In this document: in pieces, positions 18,959-27,821 of the stretch
How positions within the stretch are numbered: the stretch's first letter is position 1
Layout: each line of letters opens with the position of its first letter
Source of the DNA: an uncultured Dehalococcoidia bacterium
GTDB taxonomy: Bacteria; Chloroflexota; Dehalococcoidia; Lucifugimonadales; Lucifugimonadaceae
Direction: 5' to 3'
Length of the DNA: 64,000 nucleotides
Assembly (NCBI GenBank): GCA_951812795.1
Contig: OX638325.1
Span: 1,116,001 to 1,180,000 of the forward strand
Made by a program: the position numbers and the translations under genes
Notes under the pieces: generated by a model
What the model was told of the DNA's origin: nothing
What the model saw: only the letters and a program-made list of their open reading frames with translations
Database searches by the model: none

Positions 18959-19489
18959 TCAGTTGTTGCAGTCGCCTAGCCACTCGACGATGAGGTCATG
19001 GCTCTTCACCGCGTTGCCAATCGCTTGCATGAGCATCTCTATAGCCTCCTCCAGCGCGATGTCCGCGGCTTCGCCAGATACTGCGTCGGCGGATTCGATA
19101 ATGCGTTCGAAGTCGGTGGCTATGTTTTTGATCGCTTCATAGACCGAGTTGAACGGTTCAGGCGGAGCAGTGGAGGCTATGGTGTTGACAGCACCGCCCA
19201 TGTCCAACAGTTCCTTGGCCACCCTCGCCCGCCACACCAAATCATCCGAAGGATCCTCAAGCAGCGCATCTAGTTCCTCGCCCGCCTCAATCACCGTTTC
19301 CACTTCGTCTGCCATCTCCGTCACGTAGTCGACGACCTCTGGGACGCACACTACGACAGGCTCGGGCGTGGGTGTCGGTCGCGGAGTTGGTGTGGGGACT
19401 GGCGTAGGGGTGGGAGTGGGCTCTGGCGCAGAACACGCCATCAAGACGACCATCACGGCGGACACGACCATCAGACCAAGCTTCGACAA
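18959..19489 (-). CDS. Predicted lipoprotein with Thr-Pro linker and helical domain
   Basis: The 176-residue product has a signal peptide ending in the lipobox VVLMAC (Cys19) and a linker of PTPTPTPVPTPTPRPTPTP. An acidic all-helical domain of about 125 residues follows, with Cys near the start (VCVPEV) and near the end (LGDCNN) that could form a disulfide. No family was recognised. The start is TTG at 19489, decided by AGGAGGG five nt upstream (19493-19500). The linker resembles that of the sugar dehydrogenase at 5655, suggesting both are surface-displayed lipoproteins. Confidence 0.78.
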   Translation of the reverse strand: MSKLGLMVVSAVMVVLMACSAPEPTPTPTPVPTPTPRPTPTPEPVVVCVPEVVDYVTEMADEVETVIEAGEELDALLEDPSDDLVWRARVAKELLDMGGAVNTIASTAPPEPFNSVYEAIKNIATDFERIIESADAVSGEAADIALEEAIEMLMQAIGNAVKSHDLIVEWLGDCNN

Positions 19490-19518
19490 GGGACCCTCCT
19501 ATGGGTGATTTTTTGGTC

Positions 19519-19537
19519 AGGTATGTAACTCATACCT
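19519..19537. promoter_or_regulatory. Perfect palindrome upstream of the lipoprotein
   Basis: AGGTATG at 19519-19525, spacer TAACT, CATACCT at 19531-19537: a 7-bp perfect inverted repeat in the AT-rich gap between hyuA and the lipoprotein. It has no adjacent T tract on the minus strand, so an operator is more likely than a terminator. The binding factor is unknown. Confidence 0.4.
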
Positions 19538-19618
19538 TAATTTTCATATCCCTATCCGCGACGGATGGAACACCCCATGTGACCGCCTTCCCCACCTGCA
19601 ACCAAATTCGGTAACCTC

Positions 19619-21718
19619 TTAAGCGCGACGCAAAAATAGGTTCCCAAACTCATCAACTACCGCTCGGTAATCGGGATGAATGACGGTAGTCGAGTCGACT
19701 TCTTCGATGATTGCCGGGCCTGTGATCTCGTCTCCTGAGCCGAGCTGGTAACGGTCGAATATCGGACAGTCCACGCGTCCACCTGTATCGGCGAAATAGA
19801 CGGGTCTCGTTTCCTTGACAACGTTGATCGTAGCGTCGCCGCCGCGCCTGACCTTCCGCGATCGAGTTTTGGGGATCACGCCTATCGCGCTCAAACGCAA
19901 CGCGACGAATTCGACTGGTTCACCTTCAGCATTAAAACCGTAGGATCGCTCGTGCTCTTGATGGAACTGCGCCAATATCTCATCTAGCGCATCGGCATCC
20001 AGATCGTTTTCATGTAAGAGAACTGTCAGTTCATAGCTTTGGCCGACGTAGCGCATGTCGGCCTGCTTCACGAAACGAGTGTCTTCGTCTGCCACGCCTT
20101 CGCGGGAAAGTGCCATCTGCCCTTCACCTCTCATTTGTTGAAACTGTTTGTTGGCAACATTGATGTCAATGCGATCGGCTCGCTGTATCAGCGCAACCGA
20201 GTAGTCATGCCTGATGTCCGTCACCAACAACCCCATCGCCGAAGTTGTGCCCGGACTCATCGGCACCAGCACTGTTGGCATCTCGAGTTCCTCGGCCAAT
20301 CGATTGGCATGGACGGGACCTGCTCCGCCAAATGCCACAAGCAGAAAGTCCCTCGGATCATAGCCGCGTTGCACTGAGACCCGCCGTAACGCGCCAACCA
20401 TAGCGTTGTTGGCGATCTCGATCATGCCGACAGCAACTTCGTCCACGGACATATTCAACGGATCAGCGCATTTCTCTTTGATTGCCTTGCGCGCCGAATC
20501 AACATCAAGCCGAATCTCGCCGCCGAGGAAATTGTCGGCAGATATCCGACCAAGAACAACATTCGCATCGGTAATCGTCGGCTCCGTCCCACCTTGCCCA
20601 TAGCAAACAGGACCCGGATCGGCACCGGCGCTATGCGGACCCACGCGCAGAATTCCACCGGAATCGATCCAGGCGATCGACCCGCCGCCCGTACCGATCT
20701 CCACCAAATCGATGACTGGCGTACGAATCGGGTAACCCGCCCCACGCGCACCGTGCTCGATATTCGCCGCGGTTCCTCCCACTTCGTAATCCTTTGTCAC
20801 CCGCGGCGTTCCGTTCTCGATCAACCCAGCTTTGGCTGTAGTGCCACCCATGTCAAACGAAATGACGTTCTCGTGACCAAGGTTCTTCCCAAGATGGTTG
20901 GCCGCTATTACCCCCGCCGCGGGGCCCGACTCAACCATGAAAACCGGCCGTTCCATCGCCGCTTCGAACGTGAAAACGCCGCCGTTACTCTGCATCACCA
21001 ACAATTCACCGGCAATCCCGGATCCTTGGACACGCGACTTGATTTTGCCCAGATACTGCGAAACTACCGGGCGGATCGCCGCGTTGATGACCGTGGTGCT
21101 AGCTCGAAAATACTCCCGAAATTCCGGCGCAACCGACGATGACAGTGAATACAACACCGCCGGCAACTCTTCACCGAGGATCTCACCGATCCGTTCTTCG
21201 TGATTGGAGTTGATGTACGAATGCAGCAAACATACAGCTACCGATTCAACGCCCTCACCCCGCAAATCATCTACGATGTGCCTCATCGCTTCTTCGTCCA
21301 AAGGAACCAAGACGTCGCCCCGGAAATCCAATCGTTCCGGTACCCCGAAGCTGAGATACCGAGGGACTAGGGGACGCAATTTCTGGAACTGCAAGTCATA
21401 CAGTGTGGGTCGAATACCGGTCTGAATCTCCAGAAGGTCCCGAAACCCTTCCGTGGTGATGAACGCGGTTTTTGCCAAGTTTCCCTCGATAATCGCGTTT
21501 GTGGCCACGGTGGTCCCGTGCACAACGTATTTCACCATTTCCGGCGCGATTGCACTATCATCGAGCATTCTGTTGACCACCCGGAGGAAACCCTCGGATG
21601 GGTCATCGGGAGTCGATGGCACCTTGCCAGTTCGGATCTCGCCGGTGAATTCGTTCAGGAGAATGCCGTCCGTGAAGGTCCCGCCGATGTCTACGCCGAT
21701 GCGATATTGCTCGGTCAT
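19619..21718 (-). CDS. hyuA: Hydantoinase A / 5-oxoprolinase-family ATPase subunit
   Basis: ATP-dependent amidohydrolase subunit of the hydantoinase A/oxoprolinase/acetone carboxylase beta family, 699 residues. The N-terminal IGVDIGGTFTDGILL and the central NVISFDMGGTTAKAGLI are the two phosphate-binding motifs. DPGPVCYGQGGTEPTITDAN, FGGAGPVHA and SPGTTSAMGLL are family signatures. The substrate (hydantoin, 5-oxoproline or another cyclic amide) cannot be told apart here. Its ATG overlaps the hyuB stop by 4 nt (ATGA), so the two subunits are translationally coupled. Confidence 0.93.
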   Translation of the reverse strand: MTEQYRIGVDIGGTFTDGILLNEFTGEIRTGKVPSTPDDPSEGFLRVVNRMLDDSAIAPEMVKYVVHGTTVATNAIIEGNLAKTAFITTEGFRDLLEIQTGIRPTLYDLQFQKLRPLVPRYLSFGVPERLDFRGDVLVPLDEEAMRHIVDDLRGEGVESVAVCLLHSYINSNHEERIGEILGEELPAVLYSLSSSVAPEFREYFRASTTVINAAIRPVVSQYLGKIKSRVQGSGIAGELLVMQSNGGVFTFEAAMERPVFMVESGPAAGVIAANHLGKNLGHENVISFDMGGTTAKAGLIENGTPRVTKDYEVGGTAANIEHGARGAGYPIRTPVIDLVEIGTGGGSIAWIDSGGILRVGPHSAGADPGPVCYGQGGTEPTITDANVVLGRISADNFLGGEIRLDVDSARKAIKEKCADPLNMSVDEVAVGMIEIANNAMVGALRRVSVQRGYDPRDFLLVAFGGAGPVHANRLAEELEMPTVLVPMSPGTTSAMGLLVTDIRHDYSVALIQRADRIDINVANKQFQQMRGEGQMALSREGVADEDTRFVKQADMRYVGQSYELTVLLHENDLDADALDEILAQFHQEHERSYGFNAEGEPVEFVALRLSAIGVIPKTRSRKVRRGGDATINVVKETRPVYFADTGGRVDCPIFDRYQLGSGDEITGPAIIEEVDSTTVIHPDYRAVVDEFGNLFLRRA

Positions 21719-23466
21719 CGGAGGGGGTCTCGTTCTACCGGATGACGCGACCGGAGGATACGCGTGGCTTCAATATCCACCTTCCATTGCTCAGTGTCGA
21801 CAGCGACGCGATAGATTTTTCGAGCGCGTTCCGGGCTGATCCTGCCGTCTCTGACATCACGCAACACATCAACGGGATAGCGTTCCTCAGGTGGCCCGTA
21901 GCCACCGCCACCACAGGTTCGGTAGCTAACCACATCCTCTTCCGCGAGTTGGATCGTCACCTTCGAACCCAGTTCCAATGAATCGGAATCGGGATTGAGA
22001 ACATATTGAGCCTTTTGACCGGGACGCCCACCAAAAAGTCCATGCGGTCCCCAACGCTCACGATCGGCAAGGATCGTGAACGAGGCCTCGTGGTCCGGGA
22101 AAAGGTAATCGCGACGCAGTCCCAACCCGCCGCGGTGCCGACCCGGACCTTCAGAATCCTCCACAAGCTCGTACCGAGTTATTCGCACCGGATAATTGAC
22201 CTCGGTCTCTTCGATCGGTGCGTTCGCGGTGTTCTTGCCGTGAGGTTGGACCGCATCTGGGCCGTCGCTATTTGCCCGTGCACCGTATCCTCCTGCGATC
22301 GTTTCGAGAAAACAATAGCTCTCGTTTCGATACGGATCGAATCCACCGAAACCAGAATGGCAGATCATGCCTTCAGTTCCGGCTGGCACCCTTTCAGGTA
22401 TTGCATCGGCCAACGCCCGCAAAATCACTTCGGTGAGACGAAGTTGCGTCTCCCAGCCACCGACTACCGGATACGGTTCGGTACAGTTGACCACCGTACC
22501 TTCAGGAGCAAGCATCTTTACATTGCGATAGAAACCCGTATTAACGGGAACGTCAGGGTCAATGAGGCACTTGAGAACGAAAGCAACCCCGGAGTGCGTC
22601 TGGGCGAATGTCGAATTGATGGGCGCCCGTCTCTGCTCATCCGTTCCCGAAAAGTCGAACAACAGACCATCGTCGTTGATCGTCAATTTGACCACGAGCT
22701 TGACCGGCTCATCGCTGTAACCGTCGCTGTCCATGTATCCCGTACTCTCGAAGACGCCATGGGGCAATTTCGCCAATTCGGACTTTGTACGGCGGTCGGT
22801 GTACTCAATCAACTCGTCTATGTAACGAGCGACCGTCTCCGGTCCTATTCGGTCCAACAGCGAAGTTAACCGACGGATGCCGGTATTGTTCGCCGCGATC
22901 TGAGCACGGAAGTCACCCGCGGTCTCTCGCTTCGCTCTGACTTGAGCAAGAACCAGATCGAAGACGTCACGATTGATTTCGCCTCCACGAACGAACTTCA
23001 CCGGCGGGATGATGATGCCCTCTTGGTAGATCTCTCGGAATGCGCCTATGCTCGCAGGAGCTCCTCCTCCCACGTCCACATGGTGAGCGAGGCTCGCGAC
23101 GTATCCTACGAGACCTTCCTGGTGAAAGACCGGTGATATCAGCGTGATGTCATTCAGATGGACGCCGCCCGTGTACGGAAGGTTGACCAGCAGCGCATCT
23201 CCTTCATGAAGATCGGTTATCCCATATGCATTAAGTGCCCGAGGGATAGTCTCTACCAACGACCCAAGGTGATTGGGCTGACTGAACGACTGCGCCACGG
23301 TGCGCATCTTCAAGTCAAAAATCGCACACGAAAAATCGTGCCGCGTCTTGATGTTGGTCGAGTACGCGCTGCGGCGAAGAGCCGAAGCCATCTCCTCCGT
23401 AGCTTCAACCAGAGAGTTACGAATCACCTCGAAGCTGATGGGGTCTATGGGTGTTTCAGATGACAT
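21715..23466 (-). CDS. hyuB: Hydantoinase B family subunit
   Basis: Partner of the preceding subunit, 583 residues. Signatures are DPISFEVIRNSLVEATEEM, HDFSCAIFD, GDALLVNLPYTGGVHLNDIT, HHVDVGGGAP and the C-terminal GGGGYGPPEER. It is first in a two-gene operon (hyuB-hyuA). The start ATG at 23466 has no strong Shine-Dalgarno. The divergent gap to the GMC oxidoreductase (23467-23681) contains a fragment of the dispersed repeat. Confidence 0.93.
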   Translation of the reverse strand: MSSETPIDPISFEVIRNSLVEATEEMASALRRSAYSTNIKTRHDFSCAIFDLKMRTVAQSFSQPNHLGSLVETIPRALNAYGITDLHEGDALLVNLPYTGGVHLNDITLISPVFHQEGLVGYVASLAHHVDVGGGAPASIGAFREIYQEGIIIPPVKFVRGGEINRDVFDLVLAQVRAKRETAGDFRAQIAANNTGIRRLTSLLDRIGPETVARYIDELIEYTDRRTKSELAKLPHGVFESTGYMDSDGYSDEPVKLVVKLTINDDGLLFDFSGTDEQRRAPINSTFAQTHSGVAFVLKCLIDPDVPVNTGFYRNVKMLAPEGTVVNCTEPYPVVGGWETQLRLTEVILRALADAIPERVPAGTEGMICHSGFGGFDPYRNESYCFLETIAGGYGARANSDGPDAVQPHGKNTANAPIEETEVNYPVRITRYELVEDSEGPGRHRGGLGLRRDYLFPDHEASFTILADRERWGPHGLFGGRPGQKAQYVLNPDSDSLELGSKVTIQLAEEDVVSYRTCGGGGYGPPEERYPVDVLRDVRDGRISPERARKIYRVAVDTEQWKVDIEATRILRSRHPVERDPLR

Positions 23467-23552
23467 TTATACGAACGTTTCTGCGAAGGAAGTGACGAGG
23501 GAAATGATAGCAACGTCATCCGTAACTTTTGCGAACATGCCGACCGTTCGCT

Positions 23553-23622
23553 CTTCAGGATGGACGTTCCGACCCGCAAGCGGCCGGCTTTCGCCGGAAT
23601 GACGCGGGTTGTGCAAACAACG
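23553..23622 (-). repeat. Partial dispersed repeat copy
   Basis: In reverse orientation this reads GTTGTGCA...CGTCATTCCGGCGAAAGCCGG, then CGCTT, GCGG and a GTCCATCC block, matching the 15.4 kb copy in order over about 60-70 nt. The outer inverted end is present only on the GTTGTGCA side. It lies in the divergent promoter region of hyuB and the GMC oxidoreductase. Confidence 0.75.
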
Positions 23623-23681
23623 CCCACACGCGATAACGTATTCGCATCGCAACTTGCCCTACCGCTCATAGGTTGAAAACC

Positions 23682-25247
23682 ATGAAATACGACTTCATCG
23701 TCATTGGTGCCGGTTCCGCAGGCGCCATTGTCGCCTCGCGTCTTAGCGAAGATCCGAATATCTCGGTCCTCCTCCTCGAAGCCGGTCCAGACTATCCGAA
23801 CGTTGAAGACCTCCCCATGGAGATCAAACTCGGATATGGGTTCGACCGCAACATCTGGGCTCGCGCTTTCGGCCAAGACAGCAAACACAATTGGAACTTC
23901 ACCGCCCGGTCGAACGACCTCAATCCCGAAATGCTCGTCCCCCGAGGAAAACTCGTTGGTGGCTCCAGCTCCGTGAACGCTCAGATTTTTCTCCGAGGAC
24001 TGCCCGAAGACTACGACGACTGGGCTTCTTGGGGCAACGACGAGTGGTCGTTCCAGAAACTCATGCCTTACTTCAGGCGCATCGAGACCGATACAGATTT
24101 TTCCGACGACTACCACGGCACCGAAGGTCCGATACTTTGCCGCCGATGGAAACCGGAAGAGTGGAACGAAGATCAGGACGCTTTCGTCGAAGCCTGCCAA
24201 GCGCTAGGTTATCCGCGCTATCACGACGCCAACGACCCCGACACTACCGGCGTCGGACCACCACCTTTCAACAACCCGAACGGCGTCCGATGGAGTACCA
24301 ACATCGGCTACCTGTCCCAATCACGACATCGATTGAATCTCACAATTCGCGCTGATTGCCTCGTGCATCGCCTGCTGTTCGACGGCAATCGGGCCATCGG
24401 AGCAACCGTCGAATCCGGCGGCGAACTCTTCGACGTCCACGCTAACCAAGTCGTTCTCTCGGCCGGGGCCCTCTGTTCGCCTCAGATACTCATGCTTTCG
24501 GGTGTTGGTCCCGCGGACCACGTCACCGAGATGGGCATTCCTCTAAAACTCGATTCCCCAGGCGTAGGCAAGAATCTGCGCGATCATCCTCAGATATCCA
24601 CTACATGGCGGACCAAGTCAGATTTCCGGCAAGATCCGTTGGCGCCCAAGATTCAGGTCAACCTCAAATTCACCTGCGAAGGATCGAAATGGCGCAACGA
24701 CATGTTCATTCATCCGCTGTCCTGTGCCACGCAAGAGGGCGTCTACCTGATATCCAACACGCAACCGATCGGGATATCGATGATCTCCGCTCTTTATCTC
24801 GCCGAATCGGCCGGGGAAGTCAAGCTGCAATCTGCCGATCCGCACGTCCAACCCCATCTCGACTACAACCTCCTCGACGCAGAATTCGACAAGGTACGAA
24901 TGAGAGAAGCGGTCCGCCTTTGCGTCAAGATCGGTGAGCAGGCACCGTACGCCGAAATAATCGAAGAACTCGTCGCGCCGACTAGCGAGGAACTAGCCTC
25001 AGACGACCTCCTCACCAAGTTCATCATGCGCGGCGTCGGAACTAGCCACCACGCGTCGGGAACCTGCAAGATGGGACCTGATTCCGACGATATGGCGGTG
25101 TTGGATCAGTACGGCAACGTCAAAGGATTGCAAAACCTGAAGGTAGCAGACGCGTCCAACATGCCGGACTGCATCCGCGCGAATACCAACGTGACCTCAA
25201 TGGTCATCGGCGAACGCATCACCGATTTCATCTTGGAAGGCCGGTAA
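23682..25247 (+). CDS. GMC-family FAD oxidoreductase
   Basis: Glucose-methanol-choline oxidoreductase of 521 residues, likely oxidising an alcohol or related substrate. The FAD motif near the N-terminus is FIVIGAGSAGAIVASRLSED followed by LLLEAGP. GMC signature 1 is GKLVGGSSSVNAQIFLRG and signature 2 is GALCSPQILMLSGVGP. The C-terminal region VGTSHHASGTCKMGPD includes the candidate catalytic His, and NTNVTSMVIGERI closes the fold. ATG at 23682 is preferred over TTG at 23673. There is no signal peptide. The substrate is unknown; its position next to hyuAB may reflect an organic-matter catabolic cluster. Confidence 0.93.
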   Translation: MKYDFIVIGAGSAGAIVASRLSEDPNISVLLLEAGPDYPNVEDLPMEIKLGYGFDRNIWARAFGQDSKHNWNFTARSNDLNPEMLVPRGKLVGGSSSVNAQIFLRGLPEDYDDWASWGNDEWSFQKLMPYFRRIETDTDFSDDYHGTEGPILCRRWKPEEWNEDQDAFVEACQALGYPRYHDANDPDTTGVGPPPFNNPNGVRWSTNIGYLSQSRHRLNLTIRADCLVHRLLFDGNRAIGATVESGGELFDVHANQVVLSAGALCSPQILMLSGVGPADHVTEMGIPLKLDSPGVGKNLRDHPQISTTWRTKSDFRQDPLAPKIQVNLKFTCEGSKWRNDMFIHPLSCATQEGVYLISNTQPIGISMISALYLAESAGEVKLQSADPHVQPHLDYNLLDAEFDKVRMREAVRLCVKIGEQAPYAEIIEELVAPTSEELASDDLLTKFIMRGVGTSHHASGTCKMGPDSDDMAVLDQYGNVKGLQNLKVADASNMPDCIRANTNVTSMVIGERITDFILEGR

Positions 25248-25250
25248 AGA

Positions 25251-25826
25251 CTACGTGCTGGCCACCTCGTCGCCATCATCGTCCATACTCAACGATTCCA
25301 TGAACTCCGAAAAGGCGCTCAACTTTTCGCGCTGTTCGGGAGTGACCGGCGAGGCCGCCTCTTCAAATTGCTTCTCGCGAGCCGCGAGACGAGACTGTTC
25401 TTCTGTGCTTCGACGACCCTGGATATCGCTATCGACCTGCTCCATGACATCTTCAGCCATGTAGATCGGTACCCGCGCCCGCACCGCCAACGCTATCGAG
25501 TCTGACGGTCGAGCATCCAACACAATCGCATCATCCCCGACACGCACACTAATATCTGCAAAGAACGTAGATTTGTTCAGACCGCGGATGTAAACGTGTT
25601 GAACCTTGCCGCCAAGCTCGGTAATGGAATTCAGCAACAAGTCGTGTGTCATTGGCCGAGTGGCCGGAGCATCACTGGTCGGCGCGACGATCGCCGCCGC
25701 TTCGTTCGCACCAATGATGATGGGACAAACGCGTCGGTCTTCGTGATCTTTCGGTCGCAGGATCAGGCAACGCTCGGCGGAACCGTCACGCCCAACTGTA
25801 ATCTGGTGAATCTCCACCTCCAGCAT
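25251..25826 (-). CDS. Bifunctional nuclease family (DUF151) protein
   Basis: The 191-residue product has an N-terminal DUF151 domain: LEVEIHQITV, VCPIIIGANEAAAIV, RPMTHDLLLNSI, STFFADISV and LDARPSDSIALAVRARVPIYM. A charged C-terminal tail (EEQSRLAAREKQFEEAAS) follows. A plant member of this family has reported RNase and DNase activity; the bacterial role is unclear. The start is decided by AAGGAG, which lies nine nt before the ATG at 25826. The ATG at 25835 directly abuts that Shine-Dalgarno and is less likely. The stop lies 3 nt from the convergent GMC gene. Confidence 0.88.
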   Translation of the reverse strand: MLEVEIHQITVGRDGSAERCLILRPKDHEDRRVCPIIIGANEAAAIVAPTSDAPATRPMTHDLLLNSITELGGKVQHVYIRGLNKSTFFADISVRVGDDAIVLDARPSDSIALAVRARVPIYMAEDVMEQVDSDIQGRRSTEEQSRLAAREKQFEEAASPVTPEQREKLSAFSEFMESLSMDDDGDEVAST

Positions 25827-25941
25827 GACGGACATCTCCTTGTATTGACAGCGGTTGCCTGGTGCGGCACCCCTCCCAAACGCGTGCAAATCGTCGGGCT
25901 GAACACCTATTCACATACTCTACTACGAATCCAATCAACCT

Positions 25942-25962
25942 CCCCTTCGCTCCGCGAAGGGG
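25942..25962. repeat. Palindrome CCCCTTCGC/GCGAAGGGG
   Basis: A 9-bp perfect inverted repeat with a 3-nt loop between DUF951 and DUF151, both on the minus strand. There is no T tract on either side, so it is either a rho-independent-like pause, an mRNA-stabilising hairpin or a small dispersed repeat. The gap 25827-25999 otherwise holds nothing recognisable. Confidence 0.5.
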
Positions 25963-25999
25963 ACGCGTGCGAAGCAAACAGGGGATGCCCGAAAACCAC

Positions 26000-26233
26000 C
26001 TACAACCGCAACCGTTCCGCAACCGGGATTCGCGACTTCATCCGGCGTTGCGCCAACGGCCGCTCAAGCATGACCCGACGGTTGCAGCCCGAGCAAACAA
26101 GACCAATATCCGCGCCGATTCGATAAACCTCCCATTCATTCGTTCCGCAAGGATGGGGTTTTCGCAACGCAACCAAATCACCAACCTCAAACGGCACCAC
26201 TTCGCGATCTTTGCGCGCCGGCGAACTCACCAT
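26000..26233 (-). CDS. DUF951 protein
   Basis: The 77-residue protein carries [45 protein letters not shown]. That is the DUF951 pattern: KKPHPCGxxxWEVxRxGADxxLKCxxCxxxVMLxR. One Cys in PHPCG and a CSGC pair could form a small metal site. The ATG at 26233 follows the pyrF stop region by 2 nt with AGGATAGGA just upstream, so it is cotranscribed with pyrF. The family function is unknown; it is common in Firmicutes and Chloroflexota. Confidence 0.85.
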   Translation of the reverse strand: MVSSPARKDREVVPFEVGDLVALRKPHPCGTNEWEVYRIGADIGLVCSGCNRRVMLERPLAQRRMKSRIPVAERLRL

Positions 26234-26235
26234 TC

Positions 26236-27051
26236 CTATCCTCGACCAAGTGCTATTTCGGCTCGTAGCTTTTCCACCGCCACGCGCGCCGATTGAGCGA
26301 AATCAGACTTTGATTGGGAAGCGTAAATGATTCCCCGAGACGAGTTGATGAGGATTGCTTCACCGCCCAATCTCGCCGTCTCAGTCGCGTCGCCACCTTG
26401 CGCGCCGACGCCAGGTATCAAGAACGGTACATCGGGAAACTTCGCCCGCAGAGACGCCAATTCATTGGGAAACGTAGCGCCAATTACGAGCCCGACATTG
26501 CCTCCATCCGATCGCGACACCACCTGTTCCGCCACAATCTCGTACACCATTTTGCCGGTTCGACCGTCGGTTATATCCTGCACTTCGATAGAACTAGGAT
26601 TTGAGGTCCGGCACACAACGAACACGCCGCGGTCGCGATACGCCAAGAACGGCGAGATCGATTCCCAACCTTGGTACGCATACACCGTGCAGGCATCTAC
26701 ATCCCAAAACTCGAACATCGCCTTCGCGTACGCCTCCGCAGTGTTGCCAATGTCCCCGCGTTTTGCATCGGCCAACACAAACGCATGTGGAGCTACATCT
26801 CGGATGTGGCCGATCGTCTTTTCGAGCGCCTCCAGACCTTCGATCCCCATCGCTTCATAGAATGCATATTGCGGTTTGTAAGCGGCGACCAAATCTTGAG
26901 TGGCGTCAATGATTGCACGATTGAACTCGAACACATCATCGATCGGCATCTTGGTCGGATCTGGATCAAGTCCCACGCATACACAACTGCCAGATCTCGA
27001 ACGACCAAAGCTCAATCTGTCCGACATTCTCTCGGTAGCAACAACCGTCAT
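26236..27051 (-). CDS. pyrF: Orotidine 5'-phosphate decarboxylase, group 2
   Basis: Last step of UMP synthesis (OMP to UMP), 271 residues. The catalytic signature is [25 protein letters not shown] near the N-terminus and [11 protein letters not shown] with [11 protein letters not shown] at the C-terminus match the group 2 family. The usual VNPYLG string after the active site reads [14 protein letters not shown]. The start at 27051 has GGGGA seven nt upstream; an internal ATG eight codons later would also fit the family. It is not in the pyrR-carB operon about 5 kb away and may escape PyrR attenuation. Confidence 0.93.
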   Translation of the reverse strand: MTVVATERMSDRLSFGRSRSGSCVCVGLDPDPTKMPIDDVFEFNRAIIDATQDLVAAYKPQYAFYEAMGIEGLEALEKTIGHIRDVAPHAFVLADAKRGDIGNTAEAYAKAMFEFWDVDACTVYAYQGWESISPFLAYRDRGVFVVCRTSNPSSIEVQDITDGRTGKMVYEIVAEQVVSRSDGGNVGLVIGATFPNELASLRAKFPDVPFLIPGVGAQGGDATETARLGGEAILINSSRGIIYASQSKSDFAQSARVAVEKLRAEIALGRG

Positions 27052-27071
27052 TTCGTATCCCCACTAATTTG

Positions 27072-27821
27072 ATGCATACGCCACCTGAAATTATCTACGA
27101 ATTCAGTCACGTTCGTTCCGACCCACGCGCTCGAGAACCGGTTGCACCTAGCCGGGAGGATATCGAGTGGCTGTTTACGGCGTTATACGACGCATACGGG
27201 CCGCGTCGCTGGTGGCCAACCGTCCACGGCGGATCGTTCGAAATGGTCATCGGCGCGATATTGGTCCAGAACATCTCATGGTCTAACACCGAACGCGCAT
27301 TGATCAACCTACGAGATGCCGACGTGTGGTCGTTCAAAGCGATCGCCGACACCCCGGACGAAACGATGCACGACTTGATACGACCATCCGGTTACTACAA
27401 GGCGAAGACCCGCAAACTCAAGGAATTCGCAGATTTCATCCTGACGAATCACCATGGTGATCTGGAAAACCTCTTCGCGCTGCCGATCGGCGAAATGCGA
27501 AGTCAACTGCTCTCGGTATGGGGCATCGGAGAAGAGACGGCAGACGACATCATCCTTTACGGAGCAAACAAGCCATCGTTCGTCGTCGACGCCTACACGC
27601 GCCGCATTCTCGAGCGGTTGGGATGGGATATCCATGGAAAGAGCTACTCGGCCTACCAGCAACTCTTCCACGAATTCCTCCCTCACGACGCATACCTCTT
27701 CAACGAGTACCACGCCCTAATCGATTACCACGTCGCCCGCATCTGCAAAAAGAAACCGCGTTGCAACAAGTGCGTGCTTGCCAAACATTGCCCGGTCGGC
27801 CTCGGCGTTACCCAGCCGTAA
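27072..27821 (+). CDS. Endonuclease III-related DNA glycosylase with Fe-S cluster
   Basis: HhH-GPD base-excision enzyme, 249 residues. The helix-hairpin-helix and catalytic loop read LLSVWGIGEETADDIILYG, followed by the catalytic Asp in FVVDAYTRRIL. The lysine that makes Nth a bifunctional lyase is absent, which suggests a monofunctional glycosylase, as in the endonuclease III-related subfamily. Four Cys near the C-terminus (CKKKPRCNKCVLAKHC, spacing 5-2-5) should ligate a 4Fe-4S cluster; Nth usually shows 6-2-5. Start ATG at 27072, 20 nt from divergent pyrF. The 3' end overlaps the convergent modC stop by 14 nt. Confidence 0.88.
   Translation: MHTPPEIIYEFSHVRSDPRAREPVAPSREDIEWLFTALYDAYGPRRWWPTVHGGSFEMVIGAILVQNISWSNTERALINLRDADVWSFKAIADTPDETMHDLIRPSGYYKAKTRKLKEFADFILTNHHGDLENLFALPIGEMRSQLLSVWGIGEETADDIILYGANKPSFVVDAYTRRILERLGWDIHGKSYSAYQQLFHEFLPHDAYLFNEYHALIDYHVARICKKKPRCNKCVLAKHCPVGLGVTQP

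Noticed and set aside
23445..24200. A 251-codon minus-strand frame inside the GMC oxidoreductase
   Set aside because: It overlaps an excellent GMC gene entirely and its translation matches no family.
25840..25962. Intrinsic terminator after the pyrF-DUF951 pair
   Set aside because: The CCCCTTCGC/GCGAAGGGG hairpin has no T tract on the minus strand, so it was listed only as a palindrome.
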